Of a stretch of 31,499 nt of DNA, positions 1 through 8,429 are shown piece by piece. The translations under genes and the position numbers were made by a program. The number at the start of each line of letters is the position of its first letter. Position 1 is the first letter of the stretch. The notes under the pieces were generated by a model, which did not search any database, was not told where the DNA came from, and saw only the letters and a list, made by a program, of their open reading frames with translations. Location of the stretch: the NCBI RefSeq assembly GCF_003243465.1, contig NZ_QFQZ01000058.1:1-31499 (forward strand), written 5' to 3'. This DNA is from Caulobacter segnis. Lineage in GTDB: Bacteria > Pseudomonadota > Alphaproteobacteria > Caulobacterales > Caulobacteraceae.

Positions 1-1457
<1,457 letters not shown>

Positions 1458-1931
1458 CAAGCTCTCCGCAATCGACGCCGCCTTCGTCCTGCAAGACGCG
1501 CGCCGAAAAAATCCGTATCGAAAAGGCTTGCCGGCCTCGTCCGCGCCTTTGATCAGCGCTTACCCAGCGATCACGTTCCCGTCAGGACGTGCGTCCGCGC
1601 TTTTCCGCCACGTAAGAACGCTCCGCGAGAGACCCGTCGGAGACACATAAGGCGATAAGCGCGTCTGACGCTGCTCCCGAAGGATCGGCGACCGCTAGGG
1701 ACTTGGGGCGGCGGCGAGGGTGACATCCTGTTTCGATAAGGGCGCGCGCTCCGGCGGCCCGAGCGATGTCAATCAGCTGCTTGGCAAATCCTTGAGTCGG
1801 CATGTGGCTGTGGGTGACGCCGGTGTCAAGATGGGACGCACGGTTTTGGCGGCGGCGCGGCCATATTGTTCCGCTCGCCCCCTACGCCCGACCTCCCTGG
1901 CGAACGCCGGGGAGATCGGATCAGAGCGAAC
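1458..1931. other. 474-bp dnaG-rpoD intergenic region, no gene recognised
   Basis: Long gap between the end of dnaG and the start of rpoD on the minus strand. It probably carries the rpoD promoter(s), but I could not place a convincing -35/-10 pair. TTGACA hexamers occur on the minus strand near 1834 and 1775 without a good partner. A 73-codon minus-strand frame at 1582-1803 has no recognisable protein features and no good ribosome site, so I do not call it a gene. Next to dnaG there is one hairpin (1893-1914). No tRNA or small-RNA structure was recognised. Confidence 0.5.
1893..1914 (-). terminator. Hairpin just after the dnaG stop, weak terminator candidate
   Basis: CTCCCTGGCG (1893-1902) and CGCCGGGGAG (1905-1914) form a ten-base stem with one mismatch and a two-base gap, starting 18 bases past the dnaG stop. 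No T tract follows on the minus strand, so this may be an RNA 3'-end stabiliser or a weak terminator. Confidence 0.4.
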
Positions 1932-3860
1932 CTAGTGCAGCACCTGGGCCACGAGGCCCGGATCCGTCCAGCCGCCGCTGTCGATCAGACGCTTGACCGC
2001 GTCGCGTTCGGTCTTCAGCCGCAGCAGGGTCTGGAAGTCGCTCTCGTCGGCGAGGTCGGCCTTGGCGTCGTCCACCGCCCGCTCCAGCGCCGTCAGGCGC
2101 AGCAGCAGGTCGAAGGCCTGGGACCACAGCCCGCGGATCGCATCCTCCGGGCTCTGGGCGGCGCTTTGGGCGGCGTCGAGCGCCTTCACATGGGCGGCCG
2201 AGCGCTCCAGCGCCGCCAGGGTCTGGTCGTCATAGCCCGCCGAGGCCAGTCGCCCGCGCACCATGGCCGTCTCGACGTGGTCGGCGTCCATGCGCAGGTT
2301 CACGAGCTCCTGGGCGATGGCGTCCAGCCGCTGGTCGCCGAAGCCCTGGTTCATCAGCACCTCGATCCGGTCGTCGACGACCTTGGGATCACGGATCGCG
2401 GCGATCAGCAGGGCGGCCGAGAACGGGCGCGGCGCCTGCTGCAGCGCGGCGGCGGCCTGGCGGCCCTCGGCGGTGGAGCCTTCCAGCCGCCCCTTGCCGC
2501 CGCGCCGGGGCGTGTTGTCCCAGCGCGCGCGGGCCATGGTGCGGCCCGCCTCGCTGGGCGTCTGGGCCTGGCGCCGCGCGGCGCGCATCTCGTCCAGGCG
2601 GTCGAGCAGCTCTTCCTTGTAGGCGTGGGCCAGATCCTTGTCGGCGATGGTCGCCGCCAGGGTCCGCAGGCGGACCTTCAGGTTGGTGCGCTGCTCGGGC
2701 GTGTCGAACGGCTCGAGATCGCGCTCGCGCTCGAACAGCGCCTCGACGAACGGCTTGGTGTCGGAGAGCTGGGCCTTCAGCGCGGCGGGCCCCTGCTCGC
2801 GCAGCACGTCGTCCGGGTCCTTGCCGCCCACGGGCATCGAGAACAGGAACGAGCGGCCGGGCTTCAGCAGCGGCAGGGCGCGGTCGATGGCGCGGTCGGC
2901 GGCGCGGCGGCCGGCCTTGTCGCCGTCGAAGCACAGGGTTGGAGTCGGATGCAGGCGCCAGAGGCCCTCCATCTGCTCCTCGGTCAGGGCCGTGCCCATG
3001 GCCGCCACGGCCGGGATCCCGGCGCGCTGGCAGGCGATGACGTCCATATAGCCCTCGACCACCACCATCGGCGGCTTCTCGCCGCCGCTCTGGCCGGCGT
3101 GCAGGATCTTGCGGGCCTCGAACAGGCCGTACAGCACCCGCCCCTTGTGGAAGAGGCTGGTCTCGGGGCCGTTCAGGTACTTGGCGCGGGCGGCCGGATC
3201 CATCGCGCGGCCGCCGAACGACACGACCTTCCCGCGGCTGTCGGTGATCGGAAAGATGATCCGGTCGCGAAAGCGGTCATAGGGCTGGCCACCGTCCTCG
3301 GGCGAGATCAGCACCCCGGCGTCGACGAGGTCGCCCGGCTTGGCGCCCTTGGCGACCAGGTAGTCCTTCAGCCCCGTGCGGTTGTTGGGCGCGAAGCCGA
3401 TGCGGAAGCGGCTCCATTCCTTTTCGGGCAGGCCGCGCTTTTCCAGATAGGCGCGGGCGGCCTGGCCGCCGGGTCGGCGCAGCTCGCCCTCGAACCAGGC
3501 CGCCGCCAGCTCCATCCAGTCGCCGAGCGACGAGCGCTTCTGCTCCTCGCGGGCGGCGCGGGGATCGACCTCGGGCAGACTCATGCCGGCCTCGGCCGCC
3601 AGCCGCTCGACGGCCTCGGCGAAGGTCAGCCGCTCGGTCTCCTGCAGGAAGCTGATGATGTCGCCGTGCTTGCCGCTGGAGAAGCAGTGGTAGAAGCCCT
3701 TCTCGTCGTTGACGAAGAACGACGGGCTCTTTTCCTTGGTGAACGGCGACAGCCCCGCATATTCGCGCCCCTGCCGCCGCAGCTTCACCGTCTTGCCGAC
3801 GACGTCGGACGGGCGAAGGCGGGACTTCAGTTCTTCGAGGAAGCGGTCGTCGAAACGCAT
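1932..3860 (-). CDS. dnaG: DNA primase DnaG with degenerate zinc ribbon
   Basis: Primase that lays RNA primers at the replication fork and partners with the DnaB helicase. The protein has 642 residues, normal for the family. Residues 1-100 are the N-terminal zinc-ribbon domain, 120-370 the RNA polymerase/Toprim core, and the rest the helicase-binding region. Toprim catalytic motifs are intact: EGYMDV (E269) and FDGDKAG (D312, D314). The CHC2-type zinc ribbon is not. Where E. coli DnaG has CPFH and CFGC, this protein reads SPFT (S38, T41) and CFSS (C59, S62), so only C59 of four ligands remains, while the surrounding KEKSPSFFV and GKHGD framework is conserved. The ATG at 3860 has no clear Shine-Dalgarno sequence. 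The leader holds two hairpins and a DnaA-box-like site lies further upstream. It reads towards rpoD on the same strand. Confidence 0.97.
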   Translation of the reverse strand: MRFDDRFLEELKSRLRPSDVVGKTVKLRRQGREYAGLSPFTKEKSPSFFVNDEKGFYHCFSSGKHGDIISFLQETERLTFAEAVERLAAEAGMSLPEVDPRAAREEQKRSSLGDWMELAAAWFEGELRRPGGQAARAYLEKRGLPEKEWSRFRIGFAPNNRTGLKDYLVAKGAKPGDLVDAGVLISPEDGGQPYDRFRDRIIFPITDSRGKVVSFGGRAMDPAARAKYLNGPETSLFHKGRVLYGLFEARKILHAGQSGGEKPPMVVVEGYMDVIACQRAGIPAVAAMGTALTEEQMEGLWRLHPTPTLCFDGDKAGRRAADRAIDRALPLLKPGRSFLFSMPVGGKDPDDVLREQGPAALKAQLSDTKPFVEALFERERDLEPFDTPEQRTNLKVRLRTLAATIADKDLAHAYKEELLDRLDEMRAARRQAQTPSEAGRTMARARWDNTPRRGGKGRLEGSTAEGRQAAAALQQAPRPFSAALLIAAIRDPKVVDDRIEVLMNQGFGDQRLDAIAQELVNLRMDADHVETAMVRGRLASAGYDDQTLAALERSAAHVKALDAAQSAAQSPEDAIRGLWSQAFDLLLRLTALERAVDDAKADLADESDFQTLLRLKTERDAVKRLIDSGGWTDPGLVAQVLH

Positions 3861-3876
3861 TGCGAGTGGGCGGAAC

Positions 3877-3924
3877 TGTCCGGGCTTGAACCGGACACCT
3901 TATCTGGCGAGGCGCGTCGCCAGA
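3877..3924 (-). promoter_or_regulatory. Two adjacent perfect inverted repeats in the dnaG leader
   Basis: TGTCCGG (3877-3883) pairs with CCGGACA (3891-3897) across a seven-base loop. TCTGGCGA (3903-3910) pairs with TCGCCAGA (3917-3924) across a six-base loop. Both lie 17-64 bases upstream of the dnaG ATG. They could be leader-RNA hairpins or protein sites. Confidence 0.45.
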
Positions 3925-3972
3925 ACCGGACGCAACGACCTCGTCCCAAGCCATACCGCGAGTCCCCACAGG

Positions 3973-3981
3973 TTACCCACA
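3973..3981 (+). promoter_or_regulatory. DnaA-box-like site between dnaG and the BON-domain gene
   Basis: TTACCCACA differs from the DnaA box TTATCCACA at one base of nine. It lies about 113 bp upstream of the dnaG start and about 26 bp before the stress promoter of the divergent gene. Binding is not shown; one such match in a GC-rich genome could be chance. Confidence 0.35.
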
Positions 3982-4006
3982 GATTAACCGGCCAAGCGCC
4001 GCCTTA

Positions 4007-4032
4007 GGAACGTCGCTCGCCGCCCGCCCGTT
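4007..4032 (+). promoter_or_regulatory. EcfG/SigT-type general stress promoter
   Basis: GGAAC at 4007-4011, a 17-base spacer, and CGTT at 4029-4032 match the alphaproteobacterial EcfG consensus (SigT in Caulobacter), GGAAC-N16/17-CGTT, without mismatch. Transcription would begin near 4040, about 60 bases before the ATG of the BON-domain gene. No other such pair was noticed in the intergenic regions of this window. Confidence 0.7.
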
Positions 4033-4102
4033 CTTAGGGCCGAGACGCGGTCCTCAACAGCGAGGCCGCGCCCGTTTGTCCAGAACGCCAGGGAGAAGAC
4101 CC

Positions 4103-4987
4103 ATGCCGCAACGGTGGAACGATCGCGAGGGCCGCTTCGACGTCGAGCCCGACTTCGACCAGGACCGGGGCTATGGCTATGACGCCAGCCGCCGCCGGGA
4201 TCCGGCCTATGACAACAGCTATCGGAGCGAAGGCGGATACCGCACCGACGACGGCTATCGCAGCGACAAGCAGCGGGGCGGGAGCCAGTTCCTGCGCGCG
4301 GCCCAGCAGGGCGGCGATATCGGCTATGGCCGGACCGGCTCCGGGGCCGACTACGGCGCGGGCGCCGGCGGTTATCGCCAGCCCGGCGACTTCGGCCGCG
4401 TCGGCGGCCACGACTTCGGCGGCGCCACCGGCGACTACGGGTCGAGCGGCTATTCCAGCCGCACCGCCGACTATGGCGACGCGCGCTATTTCGAGCACCG
4501 CGACCGGGACCGCTACGGCCGCGAGGGCGCCTATGGCGACTACAATCCCTATCGCTCGTTCAGCCGCACCGACCGCACGCGGCCGCAGGATGAAGAGCGC
4601 ACCTGGTTCGACCGGGCCCGCGACGAGGTCTCCTCGTGGATGGGCGACCGCGACGCCACCCAGCGCCGCCAGGCCGACGGCGAGCATCGCGGCCGCGGCC
4701 CCAAGGGCTATCGCCGCTCGGACGAGCGCATCCGCGACGACGTCAACGACCGGCTGACCGACGACGCCTGGCTGGACGCCCAGGGCATCGAGGTGACGGT
4801 CCAGGAGTCCGAGGTCACCCTGTCGGGCACGGTCCGCTCGCGCGAGGACAAGAAGCGCGCCGAGGCCATCGCCGAGACGGTCTCGGGAGTCGACCACGTG
4901 CAGAACAACCTGCGCCTGGATCGCGGGACGAGCACGACCGGGACGACCGCCACGACCGTTCCGACCTCGTCCGACCCGCTGGGCTGA
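4103..4987 (+). CDS. BON-domain protein with Tyr/Arg/Gly/Asp-rich disordered N-terminal arm
   Basis: The 294-residue protein has two parts. About 155 N-terminal residues are low-complexity, rich in D, G, R and Y (about 17 tyrosines, mostly in GY, DY, RY or AY pairs), and should be disordered. The C-terminal part carries a WFDRARDEVSSWMGDRD segment, HRGRGPKGYRRSDERI, and a BON domain (about residues 205-275) with VTVQESEVTLSGTVRSREDK and VDHVQNNLRL. BON domains bind phospholipid or other hydrophobic surfaces in OsmY-like stress proteins. No signal peptide or membrane segment is visible, so it is probably cytoplasmic. The ATG at 4103 is preceded by GGGAGAAG; an upstream TTG at 4076 lacks this. 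The SigT-type promoter implies induction by general stress. Relatives occur across alphaproteobacteria as SWFGD-type BON proteins of unknown role. Confidence 0.85.
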   Translation: MPQRWNDREGRFDVEPDFDQDRGYGYDASRRRDPAYDNSYRSEGGYRTDDGYRSDKQRGGSQFLRAAQQGGDIGYGRTGSGADYGAGAGGYRQPGDFGRVGGHDFGGATGDYGSSGYSSRTADYGDARYFEHRDRDRYGREGAYGDYNPYRSFSRTDRTRPQDEERTWFDRARDEVSSWMGDRDATQRRQADGEHRGRGPKGYRRSDERIRDDVNDRLTDDAWLDAQGIEVTVQESEVTLSGTVRSREDKKRAEAIAETVSGVDHVQNNLRLDRGTSTTGTTATTVPTSSDPLG

Positions 4988-4991
4988 TCGA

Positions 4992-5117
4992 AGATCCTCC
5001 CCCGCGATGCGGGGGAGGTGGCCCAGAGGGCCGGAGGGGGCTAGCCCGTCCGATCTCCAGCCAGCCCCCTCTGTCACTCCGTGACAGCTCCCCCGCATCG
5101 CGGGGGAGCATCTTTTT
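4992..5117. repeat. Long imperfect palindrome (intergenic repeat A)
   Basis: About 50-base arms at 4992-5042 and 5059-5117 are imperfect reverse complements. Each arm contains its own strong hairpin, CTCCCCCGC-GAT-GCGGGGGAG on the left and CTCCCCCGC-ATC-GCGGGGGAG on the right, plus a smaller TGTCA-CTCCG-TGACA stem (5072-5086). This nested architecture is typical of mobile intergenic palindromes in alphaproteobacteria. It fills the gap between the BON gene and the M61 peptidase gene. Confidence 0.75.
5088..5117 (+). terminator. Rho-independent terminator after the BON-domain gene (right arm of repeat A)
   Basis: A nine-base perfect GC stem (5088-5096 with 5100-5108) has a three-base loop and is followed by CATCTTTTT. 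It forms part of the larger palindrome and would stop transcription from the BON gene. Confidence 0.7.
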
Positions 5118-5272
5118 GATTACGAATCCGCAGCTTCGTTTCACCCCTGAAACGCTGACCCCATATTCCGCATGCGGAGGCCAACTTGGCCTCGACAAGC
5201 TGAGGTTAACGCCACAAACATCCCGGCTTCTCGCCGCGGGAGGACGCCCGCGCGCCGCAATTGGGGTGTTTC

Positions 5273-7222
5273 GTGAAAGCGCTGTTCTTCTCCGTCTCCG
5301 TCCTTTCCCTGGCCGCCACCGCCGCCCTGGCCCAGGTCCCCAGCCCGATCGGCTCGCAGCCTTGGCCGGAGTCGGCCGCCCCGACCGCGCCCATCCCCGC
5401 GCCCAAGGACGTCCCCTACGCCGGCGCGCTGAAGGTGGCCGTCGACGCCACCGACATCGACCGCAAGATCTGGAACGTCACGACCACCATGCCGGTCAGC
5501 AAGGCCGGCCACTTCGTGTTCCTGTACCCGCAGTGGGTGCCGGGCGGCCACTCGCCGCGCAACGACCTCGACAAGCTGGCGGGCCTGGTGGTCACGGCCA
5601 ACGGCAAGCGCATCCCCTGGACGCGCGACGTCGTCAACGTCCACGCCTTCCACGTGGACGTGCCGGCCGGCGTCAGCGAGATCCAGGTCAGCTACCAGTT
5701 CCTGACGGCCGTCGAGAGCCGCATCGGCCGCATCCAGGTCACGCCCGAGATGCTGAACCTGCAGTGGCTGCAGGTGACCATGTATCCGGCCGGCTACTAC
5801 ACCCGGAAGATCCCGATCGAGGCCAGCGTCAAGCTGCCGGAAGGCTGGAAGCTGGCCACGGCGCTGGAGACCGCCAAGACCGAGGGCCAGGTCACGACCT
5901 TCAAGCCGACCACGGTCGAGACCCTGGTCGACAGCCCGATCTTCGCCGGCAAGTACTTCAAGTCGATCGACCTCGACCCGACCGGCCCGGCCCCCGTGCG
6001 CCTGAACCTGGTCGCCGACAGCCCCGAGAACCTCGAGGCCAAGCCCGAGCAGATCCAGGCCCACAAGGACCTCGTCCAGCAGGCCTACAAGCTGTACGGC
6101 TCGCACCACTACGACCACTATGACTTCCTGGTCGCCATGTCGGAAAAGCTGGGCGGCATCGGCCTGGAGCACCACCGCAGCTCCGAAAACGGCGTCTCGC
6201 CCAAGTACTTCACCGACTGGGACAAGCAGTTCACCGGCCGCTCCCTGCTGCCCCACGAATACACCCACTCGTGGAACGGCAAGTTCCGCCGCGCCGCCGA
6301 CCTGTGGACGCCCAACCTCAACGTGCCGATGCGCGACAGCATGATGTGGGTCTATGAGGGCCAGACCCAGTACTGGGGCAACGTCCTGGCCGCGCGCTCG
6401 GGCCTGATGACCAAGCAGCAGACCCTGGACTCGTTCGCCGCCACCGCCGCGCTCTACGACAACCGTCGCGGCCGCGACTGGCGTCCGGTGCAGGACACCA
6501 CCAACGACCCGATCATCGCCAACCGCAAGCCGCTGTCGTGGCTGTCGTGGCAGCGCAGCGAGGACTACTATTCCGAAGGCCTGCTGGTCTGGCTCGACGC
6601 CGACACGCTGATCCGCGAGAAGACCGGCGGCAAGAAGTCGCTGGACGACTTCGCCAAGGCCTTCTTCGGCGTCGACAACGGCTCCTACGTGCCGCGCACC
6701 TATACGTTCGACGACGTGGTCAGCACGCTGAACGGCGTGTACCCTTACGACTGGGCCAGCTTCCTGAAGACCCGCATCCAGGAGGTGCAGGAGAAGGGCC
6801 CGCTGGATGGCCTGGAGCGCGGCGGCTACAAGCTGGTCTACGCCACCACGCCCAACGAGTTCATGAAGGCGTCGGAGACCAGCTCCAAGAGCACGGCGCT
6901 GAGCTACTCCCTGGGCCTGACCGTGGGCTCGGACGGCGTGATCCGCGACGTCCAGTGGGGCGGCCCGGCGTTCAAGGCCGGCCTGATCCAGGGCCTGACG
7001 GTGGTGGCCGTCAACGGCGAGGCCTTCGACGGCGACAAGCTGAAGGCCGCCGTCACCGCCGCGGCCAAGCCGGAGAACCCGCTGGTCGAGCTGCTGATCA
7101 AGGACGGCTCGCGCTACAAGAGCGTCAAGATCGACTATCGCGGCGGCCTGCGCTACCCGCGCCTGGAGAAGATCGCCGGCGTTCCCACGCGCCTCGACGA
7201 CATCCTGACGCCGCGCAAATAG
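5273..7222 (+). CDS. Secreted M61-family metallopeptidase with PDZ domain (glycyl aminopeptidase-like)
   Basis: A zinc aminopeptidase-type enzyme, probably periplasmic, that trims peptides with N-terminal small residues. The GTG at 5273 gives a 649-residue product beginning with a Sec signal peptide (MKALFFSVSVLSLAATAALA, cleavage after ALA). A TTG four codons upstream would spoil the basic N-terminus. GGGGTG lies in front of the GTG. Residues 30-190 form the M61 N-terminal beta domain. The catalytic domain has HEYTH (H328, E329, H332) and the third ligand in VYEGQTQYWG (E362). A PDZ domain near residues 545-625 has SLGLTVGSDGVIRDV and VVAVNGEAFDG. Length and order match Caulobacterales M61 peptidases. 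Nothing suggests a tie to its neighbours; it is followed by a hairpin at its stop codon and a strong terminator 100 bases on. Confidence 0.93.
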   Translation: MKALFFSVSVLSLAATAALAQVPSPIGSQPWPESAAPTAPIPAPKDVPYAGALKVAVDATDIDRKIWNVTTTMPVSKAGHFVFLYPQWVPGGHSPRNDLDKLAGLVVTANGKRIPWTRDVVNVHAFHVDVPAGVSEIQVSYQFLTAVESRIGRIQVTPEMLNLQWLQVTMYPAGYYTRKIPIEASVKLPEGWKLATALETAKTEGQVTTFKPTTVETLVDSPIFAGKYFKSIDLDPTGPAPVRLNLVADSPENLEAKPEQIQAHKDLVQQAYKLYGSHHYDHYDFLVAMSEKLGGIGLEHHRSSENGVSPKYFTDWDKQFTGRSLLPHEYTHSWNGKFRRAADLWTPNLNVPMRDSMMWVYEGQTQYWGNVLAARSGLMTKQQTLDSFAATAALYDNRRGRDWRPVQDTTNDPIIANRKPLSWLSWQRSEDYYSEGLLVWLDADTLIREKTGGKKSLDDFAKAFFGVDNGSYVPRTYTFDDVVSTLNGVYPYDWASFLKTRIQEVQEKGPLDGLERGGYKLVYATTPNEFMKASETSSKSTALSYSLGLTVGSDGVIRDVQWGGPAFKAGLIQGLTVVAVNGEAFDGDKLKAAVTAAAKPENPLVELLIKDGSRYKSVKIDYRGGLRYPRLEKIAGVPTRLDDILTPRK

Positions 7223-7243
7223 GCTGCGAACGCCTCGCAGCCT
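7221..7243 (+). terminator. Hairpin overlapping the M61 peptidase stop codon
   Basis: AGGCTGCGA (7221-7229) pairs perfectly with TCGCAGCCT (7235-7243) around ACGCC. There is no T tract, so it may protect the mRNA 3' end rather than terminate. Confidence 0.45.
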
Positions 7244-7321
7244 GCGACGAAATGCAGAAGGGCGGGAAGCCGGCGATTGTGCCATCTTCCCGCCTGTTCA
7301 TTCCCTCTGAACGCGTACCAA

Positions 7322-7358
7322 GGGCCCGCCACCCCCCTCTCCCTCGGCGGGCCCTTTT
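7322..7358 (+). terminator. Rho-independent terminator after the M61 peptidase gene
   Basis: GGGCCCGCC (7322-7330) pairs perfectly with GGCGGGCCC (7346-7354), followed by TTTT (7355-7358). It separates the peptidase gene from the small gene at 7430. Confidence 0.8.
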
Positions 7359-7429
7359 CGCGTCTGGCCTCTCCCCCCATCCTCGGCGATCTTGGCGCGC
7401 GGCCCCGCGAGCGGCTATCTGTCGTGGCG

Positions 7430-7942
7430 ATGGACCAAGAGCTTCCCACGCCCGCGCCCCAGGCGCTGCAGCGCGTCACCACCCAGTATGTCGTCAACGA
7501 GGACCGCATCCGCCTGTCGGGCGAGACGGCCGAGGGCGAGACCCTGGTGCTGTGGCTGACCCAGCGGATGCTGGGCGTGCTGATCCCTCGCCTCGTCGAG
7601 TGGCTGGAGCAGCAAGGCGGCGACGCGCTGCTGCAGGAGTTCGCCCAGCAGGCCGCCGAGGCCGCGCTCGAGGCCGAACCGCCCGTCGCGGCGCAAACCC
7701 AAGGCGGCTGCGTGACCAGCATCGACATCGCGACGGGCCCCGACGGCGTGCTCCTGGTGTTCAAGGCGGAGGGCGACGACCAGGGCGCCAGCCTGGCCCT
7801 GCTGAACGCTCCCCTACGGCAATGGCTGGGCATCGTACGCGCGCAATATGTGATCGGCGGCTGGCCGACGGCCGTCTGGCCCGCGTGGATGGACGAGACG
7901 CAGACGGCCCCGCCGCCGGCCGTAGGCTTCGCGCTGCACTAG
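7430..7942 (+). CDS. Unrecognised 170-residue protein
   Basis: A small, probably cytoplasmic protein with no signal peptide or membrane segment; I do not recognise a family with confidence. The N-terminal half has a short beta-like stretch (YVVNEDRIRLSG) and a helix-rich segment (LVLWLTQRMLGVLIPRLVEW, then an EQQGGDALLQEFAQQAAEAA helix). The C-terminal half has alternating hydrophobic strands (VTSIDIATGPDGVLLVFKAE) and a Trp-rich segment (GGWPTAVWPAWMDE). Codon use and GC are like its neighbours, which supports a real gene. I prefer the ATG at 7430: the frame extends upstream, but through the terminator of the previous gene. GTGGCG just before the ATG could hold an alternative GTG start two codons earlier. 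Confidence 0.7.
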   Translation: MDQELPTPAPQALQRVTTQYVVNEDRIRLSGETAEGETLVLWLTQRMLGVLIPRLVEWLEQQGGDALLQEFAQQAAEAALEAEPPVAAQTQGGCVTSIDIATGPDGVLLVFKAEGDDQGASLALLNAPLRQWLGIVRAQYVIGGWPTAVWPAWMDETQTAPPPAVGFALH

Positions 7943-7962
7943 CGGCGCAAAGAAGGCTCTTG

Positions 7963-8223
7963 TCACGGCCAACGCAGGAAGTGAGGTGGGTCGTCCCAGA
8001 TCACGATGCCCCTCCCGATCATCAGATCCCTTTCCGCTTGCGTTGAGAGATTCCAGCGATCAGTCCAATCGATGGCCCCTGGTTCGCTCGGCTCAGGCCG
8101 GGCGTAGCAAGTGCTCGGAGCACCTGTCCAACGCCATACCGCAAACCACGTAACCTCGTGAGTATGAGGATCGGCGACTGAAACCACCTCAGCACGCAGT
8201 TGTGTAATCAACGGAGCGGACAT
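7963..8223 (-). CDS. Unrecognised Trp-rich 86-residue protein, possible orphan
   Basis: The product starts MSAPLITQLRAEVVSVADP and has seven tryptophans in 86 residues (TWFAVWRW, DWTDRW, VIWDDPP, LRWP). No family was recognised and there is no signal peptide. GC is visibly lower than in the flanking genes, suggesting an acquired or poorly conserved gene. The ATG at 8223 has no good ribosome site. The frame stays open upstream to 8403, but that extension would cover the operator-like site at 8318-8331, so I take the shorter form. It is convergent with the gene at 7430 and divergent from the GH3 gene. It may not be expressed. Confidence 0.4.
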   Translation of the reverse strand: MSAPLITQLRAEVVSVADPHTHEVTWFAVWRWTGAPSTCYARPEPSEPGAIDWTDRWNLSTQAERDLMIGRGIVIWDDPPHFLRWP

Positions 8224-8317
8224 TTCGATTTGCTTCGGCTTGAGAGATCCCACGTCTCCGATCCTGCCCTCAGCCAAAGGGCTCTCAGGAGCGCGCCAGT
8301 TATTTCCGCCCAACCTA

Positions 8318-8331
8318 TGAGACCGGTAACA
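8318..8331. promoter_or_regulatory. LacI/GntR-type operator candidate upstream of the GH3 gene
   Basis: TGAGACCGGTAACA is a near-palindrome centred on ACCGGT. With its flanks it matches 14 of 16 bases of the E. coli GntR (LacI family) operator ATGTTACCGGTAACAT. A sister site differing at one base lies before the sugar transporter at 30033-30046. Confidence 0.5.
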
Positions 8332-8339
8332 TTTCCGGC

Positions 8340-8368
8340 TTGAGTGGTCAGACAACTGCCCCCATAGT
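8340..8368 (+). promoter_or_regulatory. Possible promoter of the GH3 gene
   Basis: TTGAGT (8340-8345) and CATAGT (8363-8368) are spaced 17 bases, each four of six to the sigma-70 consensus. The string GGTCAGACAAC inside it resembles GGTCTGACAAC at the xylX promoter (18641-18651). The pairing is a guess from sequence alone. Confidence 0.3.
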
Positions 8369-8429
8369 GCCGCCTGAAGGCGGCCCCAGAGCCGCCGCGC
8401 CAACCGCGTAGCCCCGGGGAAACGACCAG

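Noticed and set aside
1582..1803. 73-codon minus-strand frame between dnaG and rpoD
   Set aside because: No family likeness and no ribosome site; probably a chance frame in the rpoD promoter region.
1866..4007. Long open frame on the plus strand opposite dnaG (over 700 codons)
   Set aside because: DnaG on the other strand has clear family motifs. Long antisense frames are a by-product of the GC-rich third codon positions; the product is low-complexity A/G/L/R/V with no domain.
5141..7285. Long minus-strand frame opposite the M61 peptidase
   Set aside because: Same codon-bias shadow effect; the plus strand encodes a complete peptidase with HEYTH and a signal peptide.
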